Shown here: positions 25,503 through 34,952 of the stretch, piece by piece
Layout: each line of letters starts with the position of its first letter
How positions within the stretch are numbered: the first letter of the stretch is position 1
Source of the DNA: Acanthopleuribacter pedis
GTDB taxonomy: Bacteria; Acidobacteriota; Holophagae; Acanthopleuribacterales; Acanthopleuribacteraceae
Length of the DNA: 64,000 bases
Reading direction: 5' to 3'
Assembly: GCF_017377855.1 (NCBI RefSeq)
Contig: NZ_JAFREP010000028.1
Span: 89,373 to 153,372 of the forward strand
Notes under the pieces: model-generated
What the model was told of the DNA's origin: nothing
Databases searched by the model: none
What the model saw: the letters and a program-made list of their open reading frames with translations, nothing else
Made by a program: the position numbers and the translations under genes

Positions 25503-26777
25503 TTAGTCTTCTGTATGGTTTAGCCCGGATGGGTCGTGGCTACGCGGGTCTAACTCCAGGATCGCCGGCGACGTTTTGGGCATGGAAACGAAGGATTCAT
25601 GGGTCGCCGCGGGAATCGCACGCCCTTGAAGAAGTTGTTTGTACGCGAATAACGCAAGCGCCACATTAATGGAGCCAATGAAAACAAACAACCCGGAACC
25701 ACCGAGAAGCGTCATCATAAACGAGGCACAGGTTGGACCGACAATGGCACCAATCGCATGAAACCCCAACAGGCCGGCGCTTGCTTTGACTGCCTGGTGC
25801 GGCTCTAGAAAGTCGTTGGCAAGGGCTATGTAGAGAGAGTAAAGCGTATAACCAAACCCACCAAAGAGGAACGCCACCAACATCAGAAAGGGTGTGATCC
25901 CAATGATCTGGTTGCCAATGAAGAGGACGAAACACAGGCAAATGAAACTGGATCCAAAGAGGACGACGGTGATGGTGAAGCGACGATCCACTAGGTCGGA
26001 ACAATAACCAATCGGCCATTGAAACAAAAGACCGCCAAAAAAAGAAATACTCAGAATGGTTGCGACATGATCAGCGGGTAAGCCGACGGTGGTGTAATAA
26101 ACCGAACTCAACCCCCAAAAGGAACCCATGGTTAATCCATTGCAGAGGCAGCCAATGGTGGCCAAGGGTGAAATTTGGTAGAGCCGACCGAGGCCAAAGG
26201 CTTCCGACTGAGCAAGCCGCGGTTCTTTGGATTGGCTAAGCGTCAACGGCACCAACGAAATGGAAATCAGAATAGACACACCCGCGAAGAGTTCAAAAGA
26301 AGCGGGATCGGCAGCAAACAAAAGCATTTGGCCGCAGGCGAGGCCGAGAAAGTTCAGCACCATGTACAGCGAGAGAACTTGGCCGCGGTTTTTTGGGTCG
26401 GCGTGGGCATTGATCCATCCCTCGATGACAATGAACAGCGTTGCCAAACTGACACCGTAAACGACCCGGGAAAGCACCCAGGTCACCTCATTGATAAAAA
26501 GGACGTTGAGGAGGGTCACGGAAGAAGCGGCGGAAGCGAACGCGGCAAAGACGCGAATTTTGCCGACGGCTTGAATGAGCTTAACGGCAATGCGTGTGCC
26601 AATCAGCAGTCCGAAAAAATAGCCGGAGGTAATCAGGCCCATGACCCAACTGGGAAAACCCTCCAAGGTCGCGCGAATACCCAGAACGGTATTTCCCAAA
26701 CCGTGCCCGATCATGAGCACGGTAAAACTTAAAAGCAATGCGGTCAGCGAGAGTAGCGTGGTACCCATAAACGACAC
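25503..26777 (-). CDS. MFS transporter, YcaD-like
   Basis: 424 residues, 12 predicted helices. The motif GITSGYFFGLLIGTRI-like segment and SRVVYGVSLATLFIVIEGWI resemble the YcaD group of major facilitators, which lack an assigned substrate; the usual RxGRR motif A is weak. GTG at 26777 has AGGA six bases upstream; ATG at 26768 and GTG at 26837 are alternatives. The last ~25 residues are a soluble acidic tail. Stands alone; convergent with the nitrate operon. Confidence 0.8.
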   Translation of the reverse strand: MSFMGTTLLSLTALLLSFTVLMIGHGLGNTVLGIRATLEGFPSWVMGLITSGYFFGLLIGTRIAVKLIQAVGKIRVFAAFASAASSVTLLNVLFINEVTWVLSRVVYGVSLATLFIVIEGWINAHADPKNRGQVLSLYMVLNFLGLACGQMLLFAADPASFELFAGVSILISISLVPLTLSQSKEPRLAQSEAFGLGRLYQISPLATIGCLCNGLTMGSFWGLSSVYYTTVGLPADHVATILSISFFGGLLFQWPIGYCSDLVDRRFTITVVLFGSSFICLCFVLFIGNQIIGITPFLMLVAFLFGGFGYTLYSLYIALANDFLEPHQAVKASAGLLGFHAIGAIVGPTCASFMMTLLGGSGLFVFIGSINVALALFAYKQLLQGRAIPAATHESFVSMPKTSPAILELDPRSHDPSGLNHTED

Positions 26778-27202
26778 ACCATTTCCTAGGAATGATTGTT
26801 GCCATAAAGCGAACCTGCCGACGAAGGATGCAATCACCCGTCCCCGACCTGGCCATTATGCGCGGTTTTACGGCGTGTGCAACCACCGAAACGAAAAACG
26901 CTAGTAAACCTTCCTCAAAGGGGTTCGTGGCCGACATGAGCGATTCGGGTAGGTGAATTCTCATGGGTATTGCCGCGCGACGGGCTATTGCGTGAGCAGA
27001 AAGGAGTCAGGGCCGTGCGCGAAACTTAACCAGCACAGCCCGCGCAATGGACCCCGCCCCAACACGTTCAGTTTTGGTCAAATGGTGAGGCGTGAAACGC
27101 CCATCGGGGCGAAGGTTTCATCACCATGCGTCTCCCCGTCGGCCGTGGTTTTTCCCAACGGGTCGCCCTCACCCATGGCAAGTCAGGGGCTGCCAGGCGA
27201 GA
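26778..27202. other. Intergenic region with one imperfect hairpin
   Basis: Between the MFS start and the 2OG-oxygenase stop, both on the minus strand. An imperfect hairpin (27084-27125, GGTGA...TGAAAC pairing with GTTTCATCACC, inner GCCC/GGGC) could terminate the oxygenase transcript. Otherwise nothing recognised. Confidence 0.4.
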
Positions 27203-27787
27203 TTAATAGGAGATTTGGCCGATTTCCGCGTCGCCCTCATAGACCACGTCGGTGCGCATCGCGTATTTGTAGCCGGAACGTACGGGACGCCCCTCGTGGG
27301 TGACCATGTGCTGAAAAATGGCGACCCGCCCCGGCTTGGGTTCGACGGTTTTTAGGAATTGCTCCGTTTCGGTGAGCTGTTCCTCGAAGTGGGTTTCGCC
27401 ACCGGTAAAGTCGTCATTGAAATACACCAAAACGGTTAAGAGGGTTATTTGGCGGGGATTGGGCCGGAACCAGTGATCGACATGGGGTGCAAAACCCTGA
27501 CCGGGGGCGTAACGGTAATAACGCAACCGTTCGTTAAGGCCAACGAGGGACAAAGGCCCCATTTGCTTGGGGATCCGTGAACGCAAACGCTGGAACAGGT
27601 CCTCGGCGGCCGCGGGATCATCCCGCATAACGCGATCCTGATTGCGGTAATTCGGGTTTTTGCCGGCCGGCTTCAGCTCGCTTGCGTTAATGTCCGCGAT
27701 GATCCGTGCACATTCGGCCGGCGAATAAACGTCGTCCAAGGTCCAGAGCAAAGGAAAGGCGTCAAAACGCATCGGGATGGGGATCAT
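27203..27787 (-). CDS. 2OG-Fe(II) oxygenase (prolyl 4-hydroxylase-like)
   Basis: 194 residues. Fe(II) ligands: HVD in QGFAPHVDHWFRP and the distal His in MVTHEGRPVRSGYKYAMRTDV, where the Lys/Arg binds 2-oxoglutarate. The N-terminal half has the P4H pattern (FPLLWTLDDVYSPAECARII). Family members hydroxylate prolyl or other residues or small molecules. ATG at 27787 has GAGG; a longer frame to 27865 has not. No paired substrate gene. Confidence 0.88.
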   Translation of the reverse strand: MIPIPMRFDAFPLLWTLDDVYSPAECARIIADINASELKPAGKNPNYRNQDRVMRDDPAAAEDLFQRLRSRIPKQMGPLSLVGLNERLRYYRYAPGQGFAPHVDHWFRPNPRQITLLTVLVYFNDDFTGGETHFEEQLTETEQFLKTVEPKPGRVAIFQHMVTHEGRPVRSGYKYAMRTDVVYEGDAEIGQISY

Positions 27788-27970
27788 CACACACCTCTTT
27801 GAGAAGCGGAATACCAATTTCACGCTCAATGAAACATAACAGACGGCGCGCCGTCGGGAAATCAAGGATTCTCCCCTTTCACAGGTTTCAAGCCTGCTTG
27901 GTTGGGAAAGCCGGGGCCGGCTCGGCTATAATGCAAGCGGTTCAATCCTTGTACCCTAGGAGCCTCTGCC

Positions 27971-28414
27971 ATGAGCTGGAAAATTTCGTTAATGGTCCTT
28001 TTAACCGGGACCCTGATCCCCATTCAAGCCGGGGTAAACGGCGCGCTCGCCCGCAAAACCGGCAGCCCCATGTTCGCCGCAACGGTGTCCTTCCTCATCG
28101 GCACGGTGTTCCTGCTGGCCATCATCCCCATGGTAAGCGGCGCCATTCCCAAAATGGCCGATGTCCGCGAAACACCCTGGTGGGTGTGGAGCGGTGGGTT
28201 GGTCGGCGCGGCCTATGTCGTTCTGGTCATCATGGCGGTTCAAAAGGTGGGCGCCTCCACCTTGATTGTGTTTGTCGTCGCGGGCCAAATGATCGCCTCG
28301 CTGATCATTGACCATTACGGGTTAATTGGCTTTCCCCAGGTTGAGATCACGGTGAAACGCATGGCGGGCGCCTTATTGCTGATTGGCGGCGTGCTGATGA
28401 TTCGCAGCAGTTAA
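27971..28414 (+). CDS. YdcZ-type DMT superfamily inner-membrane protein
   Basis: 147 residues with about five membrane helices; TLIPIQAGVNGALARKTGSP at the N-terminus and FVVAGQMIASLIIDHYGLIG in the C-terminal half are the YdcZ/DUF606 signatures. These half-size transporters work as dimers; substrate unknown. AGGAG lies nine bases before the ATG. Confidence 0.88.
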   Translation: MSWKISLMVLLTGTLIPIQAGVNGALARKTGSPMFAATVSFLIGTVFLLAIIPMVSGAIPKMADVRETPWWVWSGGLVGAAYVVLVIMAVQKVGASTLIVFVVAGQMIASLIIDHYGLIGFPQVEITVKRMAGALLLIGGVLMIRSS

Positions 28415-28499
28415 CCCAAACAATCCAGGCCACGGTTGCCCCTACCCCGCCCCCATCACGCCCATCCCACCGATTCGTTTACACCACGGGAGGTTTCGT

Positions 28500-29333
28500 T
28501 TGCCCATACCCCAAGTCAAGGTTCCACCCCTAAACACCTTCTCCCTGTTCCAAGCAGGCGGAACGGCCCTACAGCAAGTTCCCGGTCTCAAACGTGCCGC
28601 GGCAAAAGGGTTTGTCATCAACTTGCTGATCTATTTTGTCTTGGTCACGGTCGCGAGCCTGGCTTTTTACCGGCTGGTCCACTTGCCCTTGGCGCAATGG
28701 GTCACGGGGCTGGAATCCGATTGGCTCCAGCTACCGCTGCACATCGGCTTATGGGTTTTGCAAATCACGGCGTTTTTTGTGGCGGCACTGCTGTCCATTC
28801 GCATCTCCCTCAAATTCATGGGCGTCTGGTACGCCGATCTGGCGGCGCTGGTGGTGGGTTTTCACCGCGGCACCATCAAACTGCCCTCGTTCTTGGAAGA
28901 ACTCCCCCACACGCTGCGTGAAGTGGGCCGTGAAATCCTGATTTCGATGGGGTTGATCCTGATCGGCTTCGTGCCCGTCCTGGGCCCGCTGACGGTCTTT
29001 AGCATCGGCGCTTGGTTACAAGGCCGCTCAATCACCCAACCCTACACGGACGTCATCCGCGGCGCCAAGCTCGGTCTCCACCAGGAAACCCAGGCGCAAA
29101 AATTGTTCCTGGGCAGCGGTCAAATGCTGCTGGCGATCATTCCACTAATCGGCTGGATGCTCCTGCCGGTGGTCAACCTATTTCAAGTACTGGGTTATGC
29201 TTGGATCAAAGAACTCAGCGAACAGGTCGCGGCGGCACGGGATGAACAACCGGAAGCGCCAACCCCCCAACCGCCACCACCGCCCCAACCTGAAGAAACG
29301 ACAACCGACGCCGCCGCAACTAGCGGCCCATAA
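28500..29333 (+). CDS. EI24-domain (CysZ-like) membrane protein
   Basis: 277 residues starting at TTG, preceded by GGAGG at seven bases. Several membrane helices (GFVINLLIYFVLVTVASLAF, LHIGLWVLQITAFFVAALLS, GLILIGFVPVLGPLTVF, LAIIPLIGWMLLPVVNLFQV) fit the EI24/CysZ group, whose CysZ member imports sulfate. A Pro-rich cytoplasmic tail (QPPPPPQPEE) is unusual. The 3' end overlaps the FGGY kinase gene (convergent) by 14 bp. Confidence 0.75.
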   Translation: MPIPQVKVPPLNTFSLFQAGGTALQQVPGLKRAAAKGFVINLLIYFVLVTVASLAFYRLVHLPLAQWVTGLESDWLQLPLHIGLWVLQITAFFVAALLSIRISLKFMGVWYADLAALVVGFHRGTIKLPSFLEELPHTLREVGREILISMGLILIGFVPVLGPLTVFSIGAWLQGRSITQPYTDVIRGAKLGLHQETQAQKLFLGSGQMLLAIIPLIGWMLLPVVNLFQVLGYAWIKELSEQVAAARDEQPEAPTPQPPPPPQPEETTTDAAATSGP

Positions 29334-30873
29334 CCCGCTGCAAGGATTTGTACAGCGGCCGCAAGCGGTCGTACATTTTGAGGTACACCTCGCGGTACAG
29401 CGCGTCATAACGCTGTCGATCCGCTTCAACCGGTTCAAAAACCCGACCCAAATGGGTCATCTCGCGCACGGCGGTGGGAAAATCCGCGTGCAGCCCCAAC
29501 CCGACGGCGGCGATCATGGCGGCGCCGAGCCCGCTGGTTTCGTAGGTGTGCGGTCGCGCGGTGGGCAAACCAAATACATCGGCGGTGATTTGCAGGGCGG
29601 TATCACTTTGAGAACCGCCCCCGGATACCCGAATCGCGGTAATCGGTTGGCGCGAACGCCGCGCCACGCGTTCCTTCCCTTCCCGTAAGGCGTAGGCCAA
29701 CCCCTCCAAAATGGCGCGGTAGAGATGGCCGCGGGTGTGGGATTCGGTAAAACCAACCACGCCGCCCTTGGCCTCCGGCCCCGGTAGCTTGATACCGGGC
29801 GTCCAGTAGGGTTGCAACATCAGGCCCTCGCTGCCGGCGGGAATGTCTTTAATGAGCGCCTCCAGCAATTGCTCGGGCGGAATGCCCATGTGACCGGCTT
29901 CCACCATTTCCTTGTGGCCGAACTCCTGTTTGAACCATTCCACCATCCAGTAACCGCGAAAAATTTGAATTTCAGGACTGTAACAGCCGGGAACCCCGGC
30001 CGGGTACGGCGGGATAAAGGGAATCGGTTCAACATAGGCCGCGTTGGTGGTGTTGATGGTGGCGGTGGTCCCGTAACTGAGGCAACCAATTTCCGGCGTT
30101 AAACTGCCGGCGCCCAACACCTCGCAAGCCTTGTCCGCGGCGGCGGCGATGACCGGAAGGCCGGCCGGAATGCCCGTTTCTTCAGCGGCGGCGGCGGTAA
30201 TTTCGCCCATGACCGTGCCCGGTGTGACCAATTCGTTCAGTTGTTCGGGGGCGATGCCGAGCGCCTGCCATTTCCAATCGCGTGCCCCCGCCCATCTCAG
30301 CTTCTTGTAATCAAACGGAATATAACCTACCTGACTGCCGATGGAATCTACATGACGTCCGGTCAGTCGGTAATTGAGAAACCCGGACAACAACACGAAT
30401 TTATCGGTTTTGCGCCAAACATCGGGTTGATGCCGGATCAGCCAGTTGGATTCCGCATTGGCCTGCAAATAGGCGATGGTGTGGCGCAACCCGGCCAACC
30501 GGAACAACCAACCCCAGGCACCGCCAATCGGCGGCTGTCCCCGCGTCACCCGTTGGTCTAACCACAAGATAGCGGGACGCAGGGGGTTACCAGCCGCATC
30601 CAGGTTCACCACGGTCCCCCGTTGGGTGGTCACCGAAACACCGGCAAGCGCGTCCTTGCGAACCCCCGGCTCACGCCAGAGTTTTTGACAGGCGGTCACC
30701 AGCGCCGACCAGTACACGGCGACATCCTGCTCGGCCCAGCCGGCCTCCGGCGATTCATAAGGTTTGAAGGGCACGCGAACCTTGGCAATCAGCTGCCCGC
30801 GCAAGTCAAAAATCAGCGCACGCAGGGACTGGGTTCCGTTGTCGATGGCGAGAAGCTGTTCACCGCGATGCAT
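29320..30873 (-). CDS. FGGY-family carbohydrate kinase
   Basis: 517 residues with two RNase-H-like kinase domains: phosphate-1 loop LLAIDNGTQSLRALIFD, AILWLDQR, the SYGTTATINTT second loop and GGGSQSDTALQITADVFG with a final GLGAAMIAAVGLG. The family phosphorylates glycerol, xylulose and similar sugars; here glycerol or a related triol is favoured because it follows glpD, but the sequence is not classical GlpK. Overlaps the glpD start region by 14 bp (30860-30873), so it is translated in the same operon. Confidence 0.88.
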   Translation of the reverse strand: MHRGEQLLAIDNGTQSLRALIFDLRGQLIAKVRVPFKPYESPEAGWAEQDVAVYWSALVTACQKLWREPGVRKDALAGVSVTTQRGTVVNLDAAGNPLRPAILWLDQRVTRGQPPIGGAWGWLFRLAGLRHTIAYLQANAESNWLIRHQPDVWRKTDKFVLLSGFLNYRLTGRHVDSIGSQVGYIPFDYKKLRWAGARDWKWQALGIAPEQLNELVTPGTVMGEITAAAAEETGIPAGLPVIAAAADKACEVLGAGSLTPEIGCLSYGTTATINTTNAAYVEPIPFIPPYPAGVPGCYSPEIQIFRGYWMVEWFKQEFGHKEMVEAGHMGIPPEQLLEALIKDIPAGSEGLMLQPYWTPGIKLPGPEAKGGVVGFTESHTRGHLYRAILEGLAYALREGKERVARRSRQPITAIRVSGGGSQSDTALQITADVFGLPTARPHTYETSGLGAAMIAAVGLGLHADFPTAVREMTHLGRVFEPVEADRQRYDALYREVYLKMYDRLRPLYKSLQRVMGR

Positions 30874-32524
30874 GAAAGGACACTTCCTGTTCGGTCACGG
30901 ACGCCTTGGCTTTGGCCGCGGTCGGCTCAGTGGCACGCAAAGCATCGGGAATGCTGTAGTACTTGGTCCAAATGTCCCGGTAACGCCGCCATTCATCCCG
31001 CCAACGCGCCTCGGACCAGCCAAGCTCAGCCTGGCAAATGGCGGCGAACCGGGCCTCATGGGCGGCACCGCCTTGCTCCAAAAGCAATCCCAAGCGGGTG
31101 CGACGCAGCAACAGGTCGTCCAGATGGACAACTTGCTCGTCACGCGCGGCCCACCGCAGCTCGGCCCACAGGGTTTCGGTTCCCGAGACCAGATCGAGCT
31201 CACCGTCCTCGGCGGCGCGAACCAAGGCCTCGGTGCAAAGGCCGTAACGACCGCCGAGACGGCGGCGCACGGCTTGGCTTAACGGCGGCAATCTGTCCCA
31301 AGGCACCTCGGGCGGTACCATCACGGGCGGCGTTTTGTCGATTTGAATCGGTGGTAAATAATGTTTGGCCTTGTGCAAAAGGTCAAACGCCATCTTGCGG
31401 AAGGTGGTGAGTTTGCCGCCGGTGATGGTCATCACCCCGTCGTCGTCCCACACGGCGTGGTCACGGGATTCCTTGGAAGGATCAGCCGCGCCGCTGCTAA
31501 TCACGGGGCGTACGCCGGACCAAGAAGCAACAATATCATCAATGGTTAGATTTAATTTTGGGAAGTTCACTTCAAGAACTTTCATCATGTACCGCACCTC
31601 TTCGGCGGTAACGGCGGCCTCGGTATCCAGGTTACCCGAATGATCGACATCGGTGGTGCCGAGAATGGTGGCGCCTTCCCAGGGCAACAAAAACAAGGGT
31701 CGCTGATCGTCCGGGTGCAAGATGGTCATGGCTTGGGGCGCCGGCACCCGCCAGGCATGGAAAACCAGATGACTGCCGCGCAGGGGCCGCAGGCGTTTTT
31801 CACCGTTGCGCAGGCGGTCGGCCCAGGCGCCGGTTGCGTTGACCACAACCCGCGCTTGCAGGCGACAGACGCGGTCGGTGCGGCGATCCCGCACGGTCAC
31901 CGCGGTGATCCCGTCAACCCGTGGCTCCGGTTTTTCAGCGCGTACATAATTAAGCGCTCGGCCACCGTCGCGCATCCCCTCAAAAATCAAGCGCAGGACC
32001 AATCGGGAATCATCGGTGCGGGCGTCACCGTAGCGCAAACCGCCCTGCAAACCCTCTTCTTTCAAATGGGGCGCGGACAGCAGAAAGTCCTGCTTGTCCA
32101 AATGTTGGTGCTGGAGCCGCGAGGCCAACAGGTCGTAAATCAGCAAGCCGGCCTGGAAGGTCCAGCGCCCTGGCTTCTGCCCCTCGTAAAGAGAAATCAA
32201 AAAGTTGAGGTGTTCCACCAGGCCGGGACACTCGCGCATCAACCGCTGGCGCTCGACGATGGAATCGCGGGTGAGGAAGACATGCCCGTCCTTCAAATAG
32301 CGCAAACCGCCGTGAACCAGCTTGGAGGAACGGCTACTCGTGCCCCAGGAGTAGTCTTTTTGCTCGAGCAGCAAAACGCGCAAGCCGAGGCGCACGGCCT
32401 CGCGGAAGATGCCGGCACCGGTAATGCCGCCGCCGACGACAATCATGTCCCAAGGTTGGGTATCGTCGTTTAATTCCTGCCAAAAACCTTCTCGCCATGT
32501 TTGGTTAAAGGAATGATTTTCCAT
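30860..32524 (-). CDS. glpD: Glycerol-3-phosphate dehydrogenase/oxidase
   Basis: 554 residues. FAD-binding Rossmann motif WDMIVVGGGITGAGIFREA, followed by the GlpD motif SSRSSKLVHGGLRYLKDG, and the C-terminal GlpD cap domain (about 400-530). Oxidises G3P to dihydroxyacetone phosphate, passing electrons to quinone at the inner membrane. Follows the alkyl-DHAP-synthase-like gene and precedes the kinase. DHAP made here is a substrate for alkyl-DHAP ether synthesis after acylation. Confidence 0.92.
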   Translation of the reverse strand: MENHSFNQTWREGFWQELNDDTQPWDMIVVGGGITGAGIFREAVRLGLRVLLLEQKDYSWGTSSRSSKLVHGGLRYLKDGHVFLTRDSIVERQRLMRECPGLVEHLNFLISLYEGQKPGRWTFQAGLLIYDLLASRLQHQHLDKQDFLLSAPHLKEEGLQGGLRYGDARTDDSRLVLRLIFEGMRDGGRALNYVRAEKPEPRVDGITAVTVRDRRTDRVCRLQARVVVNATGAWADRLRNGEKRLRPLRGSHLVFHAWRVPAPQAMTILHPDDQRPLFLLPWEGATILGTTDVDHSGNLDTEAAVTAEEVRYMMKVLEVNFPKLNLTIDDIVASWSGVRPVISSGAADPSKESRDHAVWDDDGVMTITGGKLTTFRKMAFDLLHKAKHYLPPIQIDKTPPVMVPPEVPWDRLPPLSQAVRRRLGGRYGLCTEALVRAAEDGELDLVSGTETLWAELRWAARDEQVVHLDDLLLRRTRLGLLLEQGGAAHEARFAAICQAELGWSEARWRDEWRRYRDIWTKYYSIPDALRATEPTAAKAKASVTEQEVSFHASR

Positions 32525-32582
32525 AATTGACCTCTCAGCGCCGCATCGACGCGCACCGCACCACGCGGGGATTGTTAATGGA

Positions 32583-34178
32583 TCAGACCAGTTTCCCAGG
32601 GTTCATCATGCCCTTGGGATCAAAGAAAGCGCAGTTTTGTTTGATCAGGTCGATACCGAGTGGTGTTTTTTCGTGAACCAAATAAGGTTGGTGATCTTCG
32701 CCAACCCCATGTTGGTGACTGATGGTGCCGCGGTACTTGACGATTTGCTCGGAGGCGGCTTCCTTCAAACGGCGCCAGCGCGCCATGGCGGCCTCGCCGT
32801 TAGCGGGCAAACGGAACAAATAGGTGGTGTAAATGCTACAGCCGCTGCTGTAGAAATGGCTGAGATGGGTAAAGACGTGAACGGCCTCATTTTCGACGTT
32901 GAGGGCGTTGCGCAAGGCGGCTTCAATCCCGGCCATGGCCTCGCCGACAACGTCCCAATGGACACAGGTCTCCAGGGTGTCGACGCCGTAACCCAAGCGC
33001 CACAGTTCGTTGCGCGCGTACGGGGTGCGGAAACGGTTTTTGCGCCAGGCCTCGCCGAGCATGCGGTACATGTGCACGCCGCGGTAGCGGCGACATAGTT
33101 CCAGCGCCTTGCGTCGGCCGGCCTTGACGATGGCGCGCGCGCCGGTGAACCCAATAATCAGCATGCACCCTTGGTCGGCCACATTCACCCGTCGCAATTC
33201 CAGATATTGCTTCAAGCCATTGATAAGGCGTTCCTTGCCGGCGAGGGCTAGGTTCGTTTGGGTCTCCATGGCGTTGCTCAAGCGCATCATCGACAAGGGG
33301 ACTCCGGCTTGAGAAACCTCACGCACGGCTTGTTCGGCCAAGGTCCAATCGGGGAAAAACACGGCATGGAAGCGTTCGGCCTCGGGCAACCGCCTGATGC
33401 GCACGGTGGCTTCGCTGATCACACCCATGCGCCCCTCGGAGCCCAGGACCATGTGGCGTAGATCGGGGCCGGCGGCGGATGCGGGCAGGGTGTTCATGTC
33501 AAAAATACCGGTGGGCGTGTACATACGGCCCCCGGCAAACATGTCCTCGATGCGGCCGTACCCCAGGGATTGTTGCCCGGAGGATCGCGCGGCGACCCAA
33601 CCGCCGAGGGTGGAATATTCGAAAGACTGCGGATAGTGGCCCAAGGTAAACCCCTCGGCCCGCAAGGCGGCTTCCAGGTCGGGACCGTTTACACCGGCAC
33701 CGAAGGTCGCGAGGTAATTGCGACGATCCAACTTCTGTAATTGGTTGAGGCGGGTGGTGGCGATCATCAACACCGGCTGATCGCCCTTGGGCGTGGTGAG
33801 ATGGCCGACCACGCTGGTACCGCCGCCGTAGGGAATCACCCGCGCCTCGGTTTCAGCGGCATAGCGAAGGAGGACGCCCACCTCGCGATCATCGTTGGGA
33901 AAGGCCACCCCGTCGGGGAAACGACGCAGGTCGCCATAACGGATTTGGACCCAATCGGGAAAGCTTTGACCCACGGCGTGGCGCAGCCGGGTCAGCGGTT
34001 CGCGATCAACAAGCGGGTGGTCGGGCAGACGGGACGCGGGGATTTTGGCGAGCATGCCGGCGAGGTCGACGTCCTCGCGCGGGGTCCCGCTTCCAATCAG
34101 TTCTTCCAACATACCTTGGGCCGATCCCGACAAGTGAAAATCCACTTTGTCGTCGCCCCATCCATTCCAGCGTCTCAT
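32583..34178 (-). CDS. FAD-linked oxidase, alkyldihydroxyacetonephosphate synthase-like
   Basis: 531 residues of the PCMH/VAO flavoprotein family. N-terminal RRWNGWGDDKVDFHLSG is a typical AGPS-like opening; the FAD site shows VIPYGGGTSVVGH; the end has SHQHGVGEDHQPYLVHE and DPKGMMNPGKL, like AGPS and glycolate/D-lactate dehydrogenases. AGPS exchanges the acyl chain of acyl-DHAP for a fatty alcohol, forming the ether bond. ATG at 34178 has GGAG six bases before; ATG at 34190 is an alternative. Placement between fadR and glpD supports a role in glycerol-3-P/ether-lipid chemistry. Confidence 0.8.
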   Translation of the reverse strand: MRRWNGWGDDKVDFHLSGSAQGMLEELIGSGTPREDVDLAGMLAKIPASRLPDHPLVDREPLTRLRHAVGQSFPDWVQIRYGDLRRFPDGVAFPNDDREVGVLLRYAAETEARVIPYGGGTSVVGHLTTPKGDQPVLMIATTRLNQLQKLDRRNYLATFGAGVNGPDLEAALRAEGFTLGHYPQSFEYSTLGGWVAARSSGQQSLGYGRIEDMFAGGRMYTPTGIFDMNTLPASAAGPDLRHMVLGSEGRMGVISEATVRIRRLPEAERFHAVFFPDWTLAEQAVREVSQAGVPLSMMRLSNAMETQTNLALAGKERLINGLKQYLELRRVNVADQGCMLIIGFTGARAIVKAGRRKALELCRRYRGVHMYRMLGEAWRKNRFRTPYARNELWRLGYGVDTLETCVHWDVVGEAMAGIEAALRNALNVENEAVHVFTHLSHFYSSGCSIYTTYLFRLPANGEAAMARWRRLKEAASEQIVKYRGTISHQHGVGEDHQPYLVHEKTPLGIDLIKQNCAFFDPKGMMNPGKLV

Positions 34179-34219
34179 CTTCTTCTCCATCAAACCCAAC
34201 CCTTACACAGAGGGCGGGG

Positions 34220-34912
34220 CTATTGCGTTTCAATCATGTGTTTCCAGTATTGGATGCTTGCCGCCATGACGTTTTCGGCCAAATCAGCCGCGGCTTGACT
34301 GTCGCCGTTTCGGGCGAGGTGTTCTAACTCGCCGTAAAAAGCGGCGGAGGCACCGCGCGTTTGGTCGAGGGTAAAGTAGGCGGCGCCCAGTTGCAGGTAC
34401 AGGCTTTTGAAGCCGTTGAGGATTAAGGGGTAAACAATGTTGTTGCTGAGTACGGCGAGGCGATGATGGGTGTGCCAGTCGTAATCGCAATAAGCCTCGG
34501 CATCGTCGCTGAGTTCGGCGCGCGCGGCACAGGCCTGAACCACGCCTTCCCCGTTTAAGCGGACCGCGTCGGCGACGTAGGCCGGGGCCAGGGTGCGGCG
34601 AACCTCGAGCAACTGGGTGACAAAATCGGGATTCAGGTCGGCCCCGGAATTGACCATGGCGTTGAGCACATTTAAGCCGCCATGGCGCCAAAAATCATTC
34701 ACCACGGTGGGTTTTCCCTGCCGGATGGTGATCCAACCATCGCGATCCAAGCGCTGCAAAGCCTCGCGCAGGGTCGGTCGGGTAAGGCCGAGGGCGACGG
34801 CGAGTCGGCGTTCGGCGGGAAGGTGATCACCAGGACGGTAGGTACCATCGAGAAAATTGCGAATGAGGGTCTGCTCCGCAACAGCGGCGGGTTTATTGGC
34901 GGGACGGGTCAT
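34220..34912 (-). CDS. FadR-type GntR regulator (fatty acid-responsive)
   Basis: 230 residues. N-terminal winged HTH of the GntR family: FLDGTYRPGDHLPAERRLAV, ALGLTRPTLREALQRLDRDG, WITIRQGKPTVVNDFW, which closely follows FadR. The C-terminal all-helical domain (FVTQLLEVRRTLAPAYVADA onward) matches the FadR acyl-CoA-binding domain and not the common FCD domain. The start is uncertain: ATG 34912 or TTG 34918, the latter spaced eight bases from GGAG. A FadR-like operator overlaps the promoter/start. First gene of the ether-lipid/glycerol operon. Confidence 0.85.
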   Translation of the reverse strand: MTRPANKPAAVAEQTLIRNFLDGTYRPGDHLPAERRLAVALGLTRPTLREALQRLDRDGWITIRQGKPTVVNDFWRHGGLNVLNAMVNSGADLNPDFVTQLLEVRRTLAPAYVADAVRLNGEGVVQACAARAELSDDAEAYCDYDWHTHHRLAVLSNNIVYPLILNGFKSLYLQLGAAYFTLDQTRGASAAFYGELEHLARNGDSQAAADLAENVMAASIQYWKHMIETQ

Positions 34913-34933
34913 TGTCAAAACCAAGTCTCCTAG

Positions 34934-34952
34934 CAAGTGGTCTGACCAGTTG
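34934..34952. promoter_or_regulatory. FadR-like operator at the fadR start
   Basis: Minus strand reads CAACTGGTCAGACCACTTG, close to the E. coli FadR site consensus (AACTGGTCnGACCnnTT). It lies 20-40 bp above the start codon, so the protein is likely to repress its own operon and release it with long-chain acyl-CoA. Confidence 0.65.
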
